This document shows, piece after piece, positions 17,110-26,925 of a DNA stretch of 64,000 bases. A model generated the notes under the pieces. The model did no database searches. It saw nothing but the letters and a program-made list of their open reading frames with translations, and was not told the origin of the DNA. Each line of letters starts with the position of its first letter. Position 1 is the first letter of the stretch. The position numbers and the translations under genes were made by a program. Location of the stretch: assembly GCF_003443615.1 (NCBI RefSeq), contig NZ_CP031967.1, positions 3,038,001 through 3,102,000 on the forward strand. Reading direction: 5' to 3'. The stretch is from Alteromonas sp. BL110 (GTDB lineage: Bacteria > Pseudomonadota > Gammaproteobacteria > Enterobacterales > Alteromonadaceae).

Positions 17110-17188
17110 CGGAAGTTATTTCTCGTTTTGACTTTTAGGGATAGTAAATCGGTAGGTTGGATAATTAAGTAATACAAACAATAGCTAC

Positions 17189-19174
17189 CTAGGTAGCGGT
17201 ATAAGCATTAACTTGATTACGACCGTTTGCCTTTGAAAAGAAAAGCGCTTTATCAGCCTGCTCTATTAGTTCAGTAGGGGATGAAGCGCCATGCTCAAGA
17301 GAAGTAACACCAATACTACATGTTAGCTTTATCTCGTCAAAGGCGTAACCTTCAATTTGCGAACGTACTTTTTCACTCAAGTTCAAAGCATCTTCTAAAG
17401 ATGAACTGTGCAAGACTATACAGAACTCTTCGCCGCCGAAGCGAGCTAGCACATCGTTGTCTGATATGTTTTGGCGCAGTACGCGTGCGACGCCTCTGAG
17501 TGCGTCATCTCCTGCATTGTGACCATAGTCGTCATTTATTTTTTTAAAGTGATCAATATCTATCATCACAAGGCAGGAAGATTTTTTAGCGTGTGATTCT
17601 GAGAAAAGGTTTTTTAATGAATCAAACAGATAGCGCCGGTTAAAGCAATCGGTGAGTGAATCGTGAGTAGCAAGGTAGTGAAGTTCTTCATTTTTACGTC
17701 GCGACGCGGAGTAGCTTCGATATAAAATTAAAGCGATGCTTACTAATACGATAACCACTAGCGATAACATTAGCTTTGCGTATCGCTCTTTCGACAATTG
17801 AAGGTTGGCTATCTGTTGTTCTTTTCGCGAAATTTCAATTTCATTATTTTTTCTCGCTATTTCTAGTTCATCTAAACGAGTCTGTTCTTTAAGTGCTTCT
17901 ACCTCATTTTCTAATTTAAACGACAGCAATTTGGCTTTGGCTTTCTCCAGATCTTTTTCGCTGTTTTCAAGCTGTATCTGTTCGCTTAGCGCCAGTTCTT
18001 TTTCAGCAAATTCAAGGGCGTCTTGAAATTGGCCAGAAGCAGAGCTCACTTCACGTAGACCTTTAAGTGCAGCTAAGTGATAAGTCTTGTTTTGTAAACC
18101 CTTAGAAAAGATTAGCGCCTTTTTGAAAGCTCGCGCACTTTCGATTAAGTCTTGTTGTTGAAAGTATGTTTCACCTAAGGGCAAAAGCGCTTTCACCTTA
18201 AATAAATTGTTACCAAGCTCGTTAGCGATGTTCAAGCTCGCCTGATAGTTGTCAATGGCTTGGGTGAGATTATTTTCACCTTTATACGTATCACCAATAA
18301 TTCGTAATACAGCTGTTTTCTTTTCAGGTGTATTTTGCGTGTTGTAAATAGCCATAGCACGGGTAGCGTAGTTACGTGCTTCTTTGTAGTTTGCTGCTAT
18401 CACCTCAATCCCAGCCAGTTCTCGCAAAGCGGTAGCGATAGTAGCAGGGGGAAGCTGTTCAGCTGGATATGCTAAGGCGACCTCGTAAAACGACCTGGCG
18501 TCTTCGAAAGAAGCCAAACGCACATAGAGATGAGCTATTTCGTTCGCTGTTTTTGCTGTTCCTACAGCATTGTTCTCACCTTTGAAATAAGCATAAGCCA
18601 GCTTCAAATGTTCAAGAGATAGTTCGTAATTTTCAATGTAACGCAAAATAATTGACGCGCCCATATGTGCTTTGGCTTTACCATCCGGGTCGTCAATTGT
18701 CCCGTGTATGCGTAAGCTTTCCATGACCAAATTCAGCGCGATATCTAAATTACCTAGGTAGCGCTCAGCTTCCGCCAAGGTATTTAAGGTGCGTGCCATA
18801 TTACGTTTACTATCGATACGTTCATATGTGGCTAACGCTTTCCTGTAAAAAGCGGCAGTTTCTTCGCGTAGTTTGAGTCTTTTATATGATTGAGCAATAT
18901 AGATGTAGGTTCTGCCTAAGACAGATAGGTCGCTTTCGTGAGTTCGGTTTTCTAATACTTTAGCAACGCTCGAAAAGGTTGAAATGGCTTGCTTGTAATT
19001 CCCCGCCTTATAGAAAGATAGTGCACGTTCTTTCAGTTTATCAACGCTGACAGGGAGTACTTGAACTGAACTACCTTGTTTCTCAGGTACTGGCAGAGAC
19101 CCGCGCACCTCCATCGGTACACAGAGTGCCAAAATGAATACTGAGAAAACAAAGCAGCTTGAAAAAAAATTCAC
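17189..19174 (-). CDS. TPR-repeat sensor diguanylate cyclase (GGDEF)
   Basis: 661 residues: signal peptide or anchor at the N-terminus, about eight tetratricopeptide repeats (roughly 45-400, likely periplasmic), a charged coiled coil (about 400-465), a transmembrane helix (LMLSLVVIVLVSIALILY) and a cytoplasmic GGDEF domain. The active site reads RFGGEEF, compatible with c-di-GMP synthesis. The product-inhibition I-site, normally RxxD just upstream, reads SDND here, so feedback inhibition is probably lost. The design suggests binding of a periplasmic ligand or protein by the TPRs. It is divergent from the BNR-repeat gene. Confidence 0.88.
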   Translation of the reverse strand: MNFFSSCFVFSVFILALCVPMEVRGSLPVPEKQGSSVQVLPVSVDKLKERALSFYKAGNYKQAISTFSSVAKVLENRTHESDLSVLGRTYIYIAQSYKRLKLREETAAFYRKALATYERIDSKRNMARTLNTLAEAERYLGNLDIALNLVMESLRIHGTIDDPDGKAKAHMGASIILRYIENYELSLEHLKLAYAYFKGENNAVGTAKTANEIAHLYVRLASFEDARSFYEVALAYPAEQLPPATIATALRELAGIEVIAANYKEARNYATRAMAIYNTQNTPEKKTAVLRIIGDTYKGENNLTQAIDNYQASLNIANELGNNLFKVKALLPLGETYFQQQDLIESARAFKKALIFSKGLQNKTYHLAALKGLREVSSASGQFQDALEFAEKELALSEQIQLENSEKDLEKAKAKLLSFKLENEVEALKEQTRLDELEIARKNNEIEISRKEQQIANLQLSKERYAKLMLSLVVIVLVSIALILYRSYSASRRKNEELHYLATHDSLTDCFNRRYLFDSLKNLFSESHAKKSSCLVMIDIDHFKKINDDYGHNAGDDALRGVARVLRQNISDNDVLARFGGEEFCIVLHSSSLEDALNLSEKVRSQIEGYAFDEIKLTCSIGVTSLEHGASSPTELIEQADKALFFSKANGRNQVNAYTAT

Positions 19175-19600
19175 TAAAACGATGTCACTACCATTTACTA
19201 ACTAGATATAACAAGCATTACCTATAGGATAATGCAGTTAAAGTGTTGAGTGTATCAGCAAAAGAATATTAACACCGCCCATCTTGTGTATATTTTGTTA
19301 TGTTTTATTTTACTTACTACTGGTAATTTTTATACTCGTAAGGAACCAGATGCTCTAATTATACCAGTCACAAGCGCTAGAGTAGTTCCAATATCAATCT
19401 GCATACGTTGCTAGTTTTATTTATTATTAATTCCGATGTTAATTGAAGTATGGCATGCGCTGCATGTATTTAACTTTAGTATTGTGCTGTTGGTCGTGCG
19501 TTTCATTGTAACTTTAAGCATTTGTTAGTAATGCTATAACTGGTAATACTACAATTTAAACAGAGCGCTATGCTCTACCAACACACATTGGATAATAATA
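19175..19600. other. AT-rich divergent promoter region
   Basis: 426 nt between two divergent genes with no credible reading frame. It is strongly AT-rich, with T-runs around 19290-19335. Apart from a candidate promoter at 19522-19549 I see no clear operator. Confidence 0.5.
19522..19549 (+). promoter_or_regulatory. Candidate sigma-70 promoter for the BNR-repeat gene
   Basis: TTGTTA (19522-19527) and TAATAC (19544-19549) are separated by 16 nt, about 50 nt before the ATG at 19601. Similar weak matches occur by chance in AT-rich DNA. Confidence 0.3.
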
Positions 19601-22600
19601 ATGAGAAAGCTTCTTAAAGCGGCAGTTGCGGTGTCAATTGCACTTTCATGTTCACCCACCTACGCAGACAAAGACGACAAAGACGGTATTTTTAGCAGTT
19701 CAACGTTCAAAGCTTTAGAGCTTAGAAACATTGGGCCTGCCTATATGTCGGGCCGAATTGCTGATATTGCGATTGACCAGAACGACCCGTCTACATGGTA
19801 CACCGCGGTTGGCTCTGGCGGCGTATGGAAAACCACTAACGCGGGCACAACGTGGGAACCCATCTTCGACGATCAACCTGTTTATTCCATTGGTGATGTG
19901 ACCATTGCGCCAAGTAATTCAAACATCATCTGGGTGGGAACTGGCGAAAACAATGGCGGTCGCCACATCAGCTTCGGTGACGGCGTTTACAAGTCGTTAG
20001 ATGGCGGTCAAACCTGGAAGAATATGGGGCTGTCGAAGTCAGAGCACGTTTCAGACATTATTATCCATCCTACTAACCCCGATATCGTATGGGTTTCTGC
20101 CCAAGGTCCACTTTGGAGTGGTGGCGGCGAGCGCGGTTTGTATAAAACCACCGATGGCGGTGAAACCTGGAAGCAGGTATTAAAGCCAGCTGACAAATGG
20201 ACGGGCGTAACGTCTTTACTTATCGACCCGCGCAACCCAGATAAACTTTATGCTGCTACGTGGGCGCGCCAACGCTCCATTGGCGCTTATGTAGGCACAA
20301 ACGAAGGCGCAGGTATTCATACTTCTAACGATGGTGGCGAAACCTGGACTGAGCTTAAAACAGGGTTGCCGAAAGGGAATATGGGTAAAATTGGTATGGC
20401 TATATCGCCTATGAACCCAGATGTTATCTATGCCACTATCGAAACGGATAATCGCGGTGGTGGCTTTTATCGCTCAGCAGACCAAGGCGCTAGCTGGACT
20501 AAAATGTCTGATGAAGTAGGCGGCGGAACTGGTCCTCACTATTATCAAGAAATTTTCGCAGACCAGCATCAATTTGACCGTGTTTACATCGCCAGTAACT
20601 ACAGCAAAGTATCAGACGACGGCGGTAAAACATGGACACCTATTAATACCAAGCGCAAGCACGTGGACGACCACGCTATGGCCTTTCATCCCACCGACCC
20701 AGATTTTGTATTAATGGGGTCTGATGGCGGTATTTATATGTCTCACGACCGAATGGCGAACTGGCGCTTTATGGCTAACTTGCCGTTGACCCAGTTCTAT
20801 AAAGTTGCGCCAGATGACTCAAAGCCTTTTTACAAAATTTACGCGGGTGCGCAGGACAACTCTACGCAAGGCGGCCCTTCACGCACTATGCGAGAGGAAG
20901 GAATAAAGAACAAAGATTGGTTCTTAACATTAGGTGGTGACGGACATGGCCCAGCGGTAGAGCCAGGCAACCCTGATATAATGTATTCTCAATGGCAACA
21001 GGGTAATTTGACCCGCGTTGATATGAAAACCCGTGAAGGTGTATACATCAAGCCTCAGCCACTTCCAGGCGACCCAGCAGAACGATACAACTGGGATGCA
21101 CCGATAAATGTTTCAGCTCATGACCCCGCGCGTATTTACTTTGCTTCGCAGCGGGTGTGGCGAAGCGATGATCGCGGTGATAGCTGGACGCCAGTATCAG
21201 GCGATTTAACGAAAAACGGTAATCGTATGCACTCGCCATTGATGGGGCGTACATGGTCGGTAGAAGCCGGTTGGGATTTATATGCCATGACCGAATTCCA
21301 TACCATTGCTAATTTTGCTGAAAGCCCAGTGGATGAAAACATTTTGTGGGCAGGCACTGACGACGGGATTATTCAAGTAACGTCCAACGGCGGCAAATCG
21401 TGGAAAAAAATCGAATTAGACGATATCAGAGGCATTCCTGCCAATTCTTATGTGAATGATATTCGCGCTGACTTGTTCGACCCAAATACCGTATATGTGG
21501 CGCTTGATAATCACAAATATGGCGACTATAAACCCTATCTTATTAAATCGACTAACTTAGGTAAAAGCTGGACTTCATTGGCTGAAGACCTGCCTGAGAA
21601 GCACCTAGTTTGGCGTATTGTGCAAGACCATATTAACAAAGACTTGCTCTTTATCGGTACAGAGTTTGGTGTATTTTTCTCGGTAGATGGCGGCAAAGAT
21701 TGGGTTGAGTTAGACGGTGGTATGCCGACCATTTCAACTCGCGATGTTAAAATACAGCGCCGAGAGAATGACTTAGTGGCAGGTACCTTTGGTCGAGGTA
21801 TTTATATTCTTGATGACTACGCGCCGCTGCGTACGTTAACGAAGAAGTCTATGCAGCAAGATGCCATTTTGTTTGGGCCAAGCCGCCCAGTTAAATGGTT
21901 TCAGCTAGATGATAATCACACTGACTCTGACGGCGACGACCGCTTTGTTGCTGAGAACCCTGAGCACGGTGCAACCTTCACCTATTATCTTAAAGACAGT
22001 TTGCTTACGGCAAAAGAAAAGCGCCAAGAAGCAGAGAAGAAGTTAATAGAAGATAAGAAGTACCCTAAATACCCAAGCTGGGAAGTCGTGGAAGCAGAAA
22101 ACCAAGAAGCGGCGCCTGCAGTCTATGTTGAGGTACGCGACAGCGACGGAGACGTTATTAAGCGCGTTGAGGGTAAAGCGAAAAAAGGCTTGCATCGCAT
22201 CACCTGGGATATGAAGCATGCGTTAACTAGCCCGCTCACCGGTAAAGATGGCAGAAGTAAAGGTTTGATGGCGCTACCCGGTACCTATACTGCTACCTTG
22301 TTCAAGCGCGTCGATGCTAAGGTAACACCACTTTCTGAACCTGTTTCGTTTGAACTTAAGCCTATTTATCAAGGTGCGCTTGAAGGTGCTACTTATGAAG
22401 AAATAGCTGCCTATTCAGACAAGGTAAGCGGAGCGCAAAAACGTGCACTTTCTTCAACAACAGTGCTGACGCAGCTTAAAGATACGATGGCTCTGTTGCG
22501 CACAGCTATCGACCGCACGCCAAATGATGTGGCTAAACTTGAAGCCCAATTTGCCTCAATTCAAGATGAAATAAACGAAATAAACAGAGCATTTTATGGT

Positions 22601-22855
22601 CTTAAATCTCGCGATAGAATGGGCATCAAGCCGGCGAATATTATGAGCCGCCTGCGCTATGCGCGTTCTGCTTTAGGTTCATCTTATGGGCCTACACAGC
22701 AGCACAAAGATCAGCTTGGCTATGCTCAAGACAGTTTAGATAGCGTAGTTACGCGTATCAGTACCTTACAAGATACTGCTGTACCTAAGCTGCAAAAAGC
22801 TGTGGTTGATGCCGGTGGTCCTTGGACAACAGGTCTTCCTGTAATCGCTAAATAA
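19601..22855 (+). CDS. Secreted BNR/sortilin-type beta-propeller protein
   Basis: 1084 residues with a signal peptide (MRKLLKAAVAVSIALSCSPTYA). Residues about 40-760 are a chain of Asp-box (BNR) repeats, seen as S-x-D-x-G-x-T-W variants: TTNAGTTWEP, SLDGGQTWKN, TTDGGETWKQ, TSNDGGETWTEL, SADQGASWTK, SVDGGKDWVE. These form one or two beta-propellers as in sialidases and sortilin/VPS10. A C-terminal region (about 860-1084) has a beta-sandwich-like part and a helical end. Such proteins are common in marine gammaproteobacteria and often annotated as glycosyl hydrolases without proof; catalytic sialidase residues were not found. A strong terminator follows. Confidence 0.8.
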   Translation: MRKLLKAAVAVSIALSCSPTYADKDDKDGIFSSSTFKALELRNIGPAYMSGRIADIAIDQNDPSTWYTAVGSGGVWKTTNAGTTWEPIFDDQPVYSIGDVTIAPSNSNIIWVGTGENNGGRHISFGDGVYKSLDGGQTWKNMGLSKSEHVSDIIIHPTNPDIVWVSAQGPLWSGGGERGLYKTTDGGETWKQVLKPADKWTGVTSLLIDPRNPDKLYAATWARQRSIGAYVGTNEGAGIHTSNDGGETWTELKTGLPKGNMGKIGMAISPMNPDVIYATIETDNRGGGFYRSADQGASWTKMSDEVGGGTGPHYYQEIFADQHQFDRVYIASNYSKVSDDGGKTWTPINTKRKHVDDHAMAFHPTDPDFVLMGSDGGIYMSHDRMANWRFMANLPLTQFYKVAPDDSKPFYKIYAGAQDNSTQGGPSRTMREEGIKNKDWFLTLGGDGHGPAVEPGNPDIMYSQWQQGNLTRVDMKTREGVYIKPQPLPGDPAERYNWDAPINVSAHDPARIYFASQRVWRSDDRGDSWTPVSGDLTKNGNRMHSPLMGRTWSVEAGWDLYAMTEFHTIANFAESPVDENILWAGTDDGIIQVTSNGGKSWKKIELDDIRGIPANSYVNDIRADLFDPNTVYVALDNHKYGDYKPYLIKSTNLGKSWTSLAEDLPEKHLVWRIVQDHINKDLLFIGTEFGVFFSVDGGKDWVELDGGMPTISTRDVKIQRRENDLVAGTFGRGIYILDDYAPLRTLTKKSMQQDAILFGPSRPVKWFQLDDNHTDSDGDDRFVAENPEHGATFTYYLKDSLLTAKEKRQEAEKKLIEDKKYPKYPSWEVVEAENQEAAPAVYVEVRDSDGDVIKRVEGKAKKGLHRITWDMKHALTSPLTGKDGRSKGLMALPGTYTATLFKRVDAKVTPLSEPVSFELKPIYQGALEGATYEEIAAYSDKVSGAQKRALSSTTVLTQLKDTMALLRTAIDRTPNDVAKLEAQFASIQDEINEINRAFYGLKSRDRMGIKPANIMSRLRYARSALGSSYGPTQQHKDQLGYAQDSLDSVVTRISTLQDTAVPKLQKAVVDAGGPWTTGLPVIAK

Positions 22856-22894
22856 CGGCCGACTAGCCTGATTTTTAGTCTAGTTGGGTTTAGC

Positions 22895-22930
22895 ACGCGG
22901 CAGTAGCATTACTGCCGCGTTTTTCTTTTC
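22895..22930 (+). terminator. Rho-independent terminator
   Basis: ACGCGGCAGTA (22895-22905) and TACTGCCGCGT (22910-22920) form a perfect 11-bp stem with a 4-nt loop followed by TTTTCTTTTC. Confidence 0.93.
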
Positions 22931-22950
22931 ATTTTTAACCAGAGTTTGCG

Positions 22951-22977
22951 GTACGTACTTCTATCATTTGTACGTAT
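22951..22977. promoter_or_regulatory. Inverted repeat upstream of the TonB receptor gene
   Basis: GTACGTAC (22951-22958) and GTACGTAT (22970-22977) form a dyad with centres 19 nt apart, placed between the preceding terminator and the receptor start. The geometry fits an operator for a dimeric regulator. No matching regulator gene is nearby. Confidence 0.35.
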
Positions 22978-23028
22978 CGGCTAGTGAGACCTTTATTGTT
23001 TTCTTTTTTGCCAGTTCAACGTTCTTCA

Positions 23029-25146
23029 ATGTTTATCGAAATTTCATCAGGTTTACCTGCATCTAGTGCTTCGCCTTTTATATGTTCGTCGCCTATATTC
23101 TCGACAAGGGTTTTTGCAGTGTTTTTGTTATCACTTTTATCGACAGCGAGCTTTGCTCGAAGCGAACCATTTGAAAGCGTTGAACGCTATACGGTAACAG
23201 CTACGCGTCCCTATTATGATGAAGCGCTGTCACGCATATTCCCTCAATATGCGTTTGATAAAAGTAGCCTGGTTTCGCCTTTGCACGCTAATGATGTGCT
23301 ACTTCAATCGCCGTCAATATCATTAAACGGGCAGGGCGGACAGATACAAAGTATTAGTGTGCGAGGGTTCTCGCGGTGGCGAATTCAAACCTTACTGGAC
23401 GGTGTACCTATTGTCAGCGATAGGCGTGCAGGCTCAAGTATAGGCTTTATTCCGCCTGACTTTATTTCTTCAGCCACCGTAATACCGGGCGCAGCTTCCA
23501 CTTATCTAGGCTCGGGCGCTATTGGCGGCGCGGTGAATTTACAGTTTGAATCGCTACTAGAGCCCCATTTAAGAGTAAGTTACAGCAGTAATCAGCAGAT
23601 GAAAGCCGTGAGTTATGCCGGTACCAGTGTTGCCGATGGCAGTAAAAACGGCGTAAACCGCACCGAAAAGTTGGGGGATACAGATTGGAATATCTCATAC
23701 AGGAGCGCGAATAACGGTGAGGATGCGAAAGGAAATACGCTGTTCGATCAATTTGAACAAACAGGGCTGTTTCTCAGGCACAGAGCTGAAAACAGCATCA
23801 TAAAAGAAGCCTGGACACTTTATTCTGATAACAACGACATTGGTAAATCCAGTAGTGACTACCCAAAAAGTCGAATAACAACCTACCCAAACAATACCCA
23901 TTGGCTTGGCAAAATAGCGTTTGAAGCTAATCTATTTGCTGGGAATATCTGGTGGCATAAATCAAGCTTAGATACCTCGGTGTTGCGACCAGACAGTCGT
24001 ATAAATGACAGCGAAAACAAGGCATTTGATTATGGCCTTAACATTAATACAGATATACGGTTAAAAGACTGGGAACTAAACTGGCAGCTCCAGCTATCCG
24101 GTCGGGAAGGCGTGGTGTCCGATGAGAGGGAATTTACGTTAACGCCATCAGAAACCGTATTGACCGACTCTGCGCTGTCAGACTTTTCATTAGGCTCATT
24201 TGAATCTGACCTGGCGTATGAAGTGCGTACGCTTGATGCCAGTGAAGTTAATACCGCAATCGTTGTAGATACTTCACGCCAGTGGCGAAGCTTGTCTCTG
24301 GCATTAGGTGCTCGAATTGATTGGCAGCAACAGTCTGATGATTCAGGTGCCAGCCCAACCCAGTCTAATGATGCCCAGCCTAGTAATGCCCAGCCTAGTA
24401 ATGCCCAGCCTAGAAGGTCGCAATCAATCACGAATTTTAGTGGCTATCTGGGCGCAAATTATCAGCTTTCATCACATTGGGCGGCTAGCGTGTATGTTTC
24501 TAGTGCATTTCGAAACCCATCGTTAACTGAGCGTTTCTTTGCTGGGGAAACTCCTCGAGGTACCGTGCTGGGTAGTATACAGCTTGAAACCGAACAGGCC
24601 CTTAATAAACAGCTAACCGTGGCCTATAGTGCAAAGCACATTCAGGGCTCAATTGAAGTGTTTCACCAGCAAATTGATAACTATATTGAACGCATTACAG
24701 TTGCTGAAGATGTACTTCAATACGCTAATTTAGATAGTGCAACTATAGAAGGCGTAAGCTATCAGGTTAGCTGGCAATCACAAGATAATACCTTAGATGC
24801 TCGACTCAGCGGCATGCGGATTAGCGGTGAAGACAACTTGGGTAATAACATTGCAGATATACCGGCAAACAATCAGCGCCTAGATGTAGGTGTTAATTGG
24901 CAAGACACGCGATTTTTCACGGTACTAAGCTATCGAGCCAGTAAGACAGACATTGCAGACGGAGAACGAGCCCTTAGCGACGTTTTTACCCTAGACATCG
25001 GCGCAGATTGGCAATTAAGTGAGAGGGTTCAACTTCAAGCAAGCTGGAGTAACCTCACTAATCAACACTATTACACTAGCGCTGATGATAAAGCCGCGTT
25101 TGCTCAAGGGGAAAGTGTACAGCTAGCCATTACTTATCAACTATGA
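23029..25146 (+). CDS. TonB-dependent outer-membrane receptor
   Basis: About 705 residues. A signal peptide (STRVFAVFLLSLLSTASFA) precedes the plug domain: SVERYTVTATRP resembles a TonB-box region, then SVRGFSRWRIQTLLDGVPI and PGAASTYLGSGAIGGAVNL are classical plug signatures. The rest is a 22-strand barrel ending in a terminal aromatic/hydrophobic strand (SVQLAITYQL). The start is uncertain: ATG 23029 or GTG 22984, neither with a clear ribosome binding site. A 15-bp repeat (24371-24415) gives AQPSN repeats, probably in a surface loop. The substrate may be a siderophore or metal chelate; the PepSY neighbour favours iron but does not prove it. Confidence 0.87.
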   Translation: MFIEISSGLPASSASPFICSSPIFSTRVFAVFLLSLLSTASFARSEPFESVERYTVTATRPYYDEALSRIFPQYAFDKSSLVSPLHANDVLLQSPSISLNGQGGQIQSISVRGFSRWRIQTLLDGVPIVSDRRAGSSIGFIPPDFISSATVIPGAASTYLGSGAIGGAVNLQFESLLEPHLRVSYSSNQQMKAVSYAGTSVADGSKNGVNRTEKLGDTDWNISYRSANNGEDAKGNTLFDQFEQTGLFLRHRAENSIIKEAWTLYSDNNDIGKSSSDYPKSRITTYPNNTHWLGKIAFEANLFAGNIWWHKSSLDTSVLRPDSRINDSENKAFDYGLNINTDIRLKDWELNWQLQLSGREGVVSDEREFTLTPSETVLTDSALSDFSLGSFESDLAYEVRTLDASEVNTAIVVDTSRQWRSLSLALGARIDWQQQSDDSGASPTQSNDAQPSNAQPSNAQPRRSQSITNFSGYLGANYQLSSHWAASVYVSSAFRNPSLTERFFAGETPRGTVLGSIQLETEQALNKQLTVAYSAKHIQGSIEVFHQQIDNYIERITVAEDVLQYANLDSATIEGVSYQVSWQSQDNTLDARLSGMRISGEDNLGNNIADIPANNQRLDVGVNWQDTRFFTVLSYRASKTDIADGERALSDVFTLDIGADWQLSERVQLQASWSNLTNQHYYTSADDKAAFAQGESVQLAITYQL
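24371..24415. repeat. 15-bp tandem repeat in the TonB receptor
   Basis: ATGCCCAGCCTAGTA occurs at 24371-24385 and 24386-24400, with a third nearly complete copy at 24401-24415. In frame, it encodes the unit AQPSN, so copy number could vary without a frameshift. Confidence 0.9.
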
Positions 25147-25677
25147 GTTATTTAGCGGCTGGCGGTATTTCTTTTTTCGATATTTGCTTTTCAGGGTGGT
25201 GTACAACATAACAAGGCCAGTTACCCACAGCACAAAAAGCAAAAAGGCAGCCGGTAAAAACAGCCAAAGCTTGGCGCCTTCAAAAAACCAGCTGCCGTCG
25301 TGAATGGCTTCAATAGTGTCTGTGCGCCGATAGGCTACCTGAAGCACATCGCCGGTTTGTGCATTGAGCTGCACTTCCCAGTGGTTCTTGCCACGCACCT
25401 TTATGATACCTTTTCCGGGGCGAACATCTAAACGGTCGATATCGTCCCAATTGTTTAAGTTAGCTTGGGGTATCTGTTTTACTGCATCAAGCACTTCCCC
25501 AAAGGAAAGCGTTGGCGCGCTGTTTTGGCCTTTTTGCGTAGGCGGCTGGATCCAGTCGAATTCTTTTTTGACCTGCAATAACAAGCCGCTAGCGATAACA
25601 ATGACCACAGGAATAAAGATAACTAGCGATAGCCACAAGTGAATACTGCGACTGTTTTTGCGAAAAGAAGCGGGCAT
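25141..25677 (-). CDS. PepSY-domain inner-membrane protein
   Basis: About 178 residues from ATG 25677 (an ATG at 25710 adds 11 residues; neither has a good ribosome binding site). RSIHLWLSLVIFIPVVIVIASGLLL near the N-terminus is the first PepSY_TM helix. A periplasmic domain (about 55-130, QLNAQTGDVLQVAYRRTDTIEAIHDGSWF) is the PepSY part. A second helix (LWLFLPAAFLLFVLWVTGLVMLY) and a basic tail follow. Proteins like this often accompany TonB receptors and act in ferric-chelate reduction or uptake. The gene is convergent with the receptor, with stop codons interlocked (25141-25146). Confidence 0.82.
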   Translation of the reverse strand: MPASFRKNSRSIHLWLSLVIFIPVVIVIASGLLLQVKKEFDWIQPPTQKGQNSAPTLSFGEVLDAVKQIPQANLNNWDDIDRLDVRPGKGIIKVRGKNHWEVQLNAQTGDVLQVAYRRTDTIEAIHDGSWFFEGAKLWLFLPAAFLLFVLWVTGLVMLYTTLKSKYRKKKYRQPLNNS

Positions 25678-25790
25678 GAAACAACACTTAAAACAAAACG
25701 ATGAATACATCGCATACTATACGGTAATCTCGATAGGCAGTAAAAACCGTCTAGCGCGGGGTTTACCCGTTTAAACGGAAATACTTAGCG

Positions 25791-26921
25791 TCATTTAATG
25801 GCAGGATGGTTAAAGTGAAGCTTAGTATCGCAGGTAAGTGAAAGGACTGATTCGGTTAACGTAACTTCGCCAATCTCTTGCCATTTAGCTTTATCTATTC
25901 CTGCATCGTTAAAATTGGCGGCAGACAAAACCCAAGACAGCGTCTGATTGGGATAATGCCGTAACGACAATTCATCTCGAAAGTCGTCTTTATTTACCAG
26001 CGGTGTATCTGAGTTTAATGCTGCTCTTAGCCAGTGGGGGCCTTGTTTTTCGGTTTTCATTTCAAGTTCGCGCTCTAATTCGATTCCTTTCGAAGTTGTT
26101 GGCGCTGAAATACTCAGTTCTAACGTACTTTCTTCTGTATGCCCCGCCACTCTTGAGCTTGCATCACCGACCTTTACTGCTGCCAGATGAGATACTGGTC
26201 TAAACCGCGCATTAGCTTTTTTGCCGCTAAACGCTTTATCGGCTTCCTCCAAATCGCTTTCCAATCGATAGGCGGTAAGCAATTGGCTAAAGGGAGGCAG
26301 CTCACCAAGCGCTGGTTCGTTAGTCATAGGCAGGTTTGCCACATACTTTGTTTTCGTACCGCCAAGGGAGTGCATAAGAAATATGTTCTCAGTAAGTGCA
26401 CTATGGGCATAAGGAAAAAGCTTAATCGCTATCCCAAATGCTCGCTTATCCCGCTGCTTTGTTCCGCTTAAACTGACGGATGCTCTAACGATAACAGGTA
26501 TCTCCGTACCCGCTTGAAAAAGCCCAGTGTAAGGGCTGTTTTGATTTATCTTCCAAGTACCGGAAAAGCATATTCCGTTGGCTTGAAGTAGCTTATGTTT
26601 GGTACCTAATTCGATAAAATTTGCATTTGATGAAAGGGTTCTCTGAGCGTGTTTTAGCAGTATGTTTTCGCCGCTAACGTCAAAGTGTTTACGCGATACC
26701 TCATATTGCGGAAGGCTGGAGTAAGGGTCAGAAAAAACAAGGCTTTTCACTTCCTCGAACGCACTCAATTGTGTAGCTACTTCTAACTGTGCTTCGCTAG
26801 TTTCTGCATGACTTGTTACACAATAAAACAATGTGGCTAGTGCAAAAAAACGGCATGCCTTGAAAGTATTTTCAAATGTAAAAGGTCTTTGTTGATACTG
26901 AGTAGTTTGAAAAAGGCACAT
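25791..26921 (-). CDS. Exported catalase-fold protein lacking the catalytic His
   Basis: 376 residues with a signal peptide (FFALATLFYCVTSHA). Residues 105-175 follow the catalase N-terminal core in order: LLQANGICFSGTWKI matches VVHAKGxGAxGxFEV, IPVIVRASVSLSG matches TPVFVRFSTVAG, and RAFGIAIKLFP matches RGFAVKFYT. The essential distal His is Gln113. The C-terminus (WQEIGEVTLTES...LHFNHP) resembles the end of catalase-related peroxidases but the sequence stops before the heme-ligating Tyr segment. So it is probably not a heme catalase; lipid or small-molecule binding is possible. Its start is 4 nt from the divergent radical SAM start. Confidence 0.65.
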   Translation of the reverse strand: MCLFQTTQYQQRPFTFENTFKACRFFALATLFYCVTSHAETSEAQLEVATQLSAFEEVKSLVFSDPYSSLPQYEVSRKHFDVSGENILLKHAQRTLSSNANFIELGTKHKLLQANGICFSGTWKINQNSPYTGLFQAGTEIPVIVRASVSLSGTKQRDKRAFGIAIKLFPYAHSALTENIFLMHSLGGTKTKYVANLPMTNEPALGELPPFSQLLTAYRLESDLEEADKAFSGKKANARFRPVSHLAAVKVGDASSRVAGHTEESTLELSISAPTTSKGIELERELEMKTEKQGPHWLRAALNSDTPLVNKDDFRDELSLRHYPNQTLSWVLSAANFNDAGIDKAKWQEIGEVTLTESVLSLTCDTKLHFNHPAIK

Positions 26922-26925
26922 TAAA

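Noticed and set aside
25141..25146. Overlapping stop codons of the TonB receptor and the PepSY gene as a possible error
   Set aside because: Interlocked convergent stops are common and both frames are intact.
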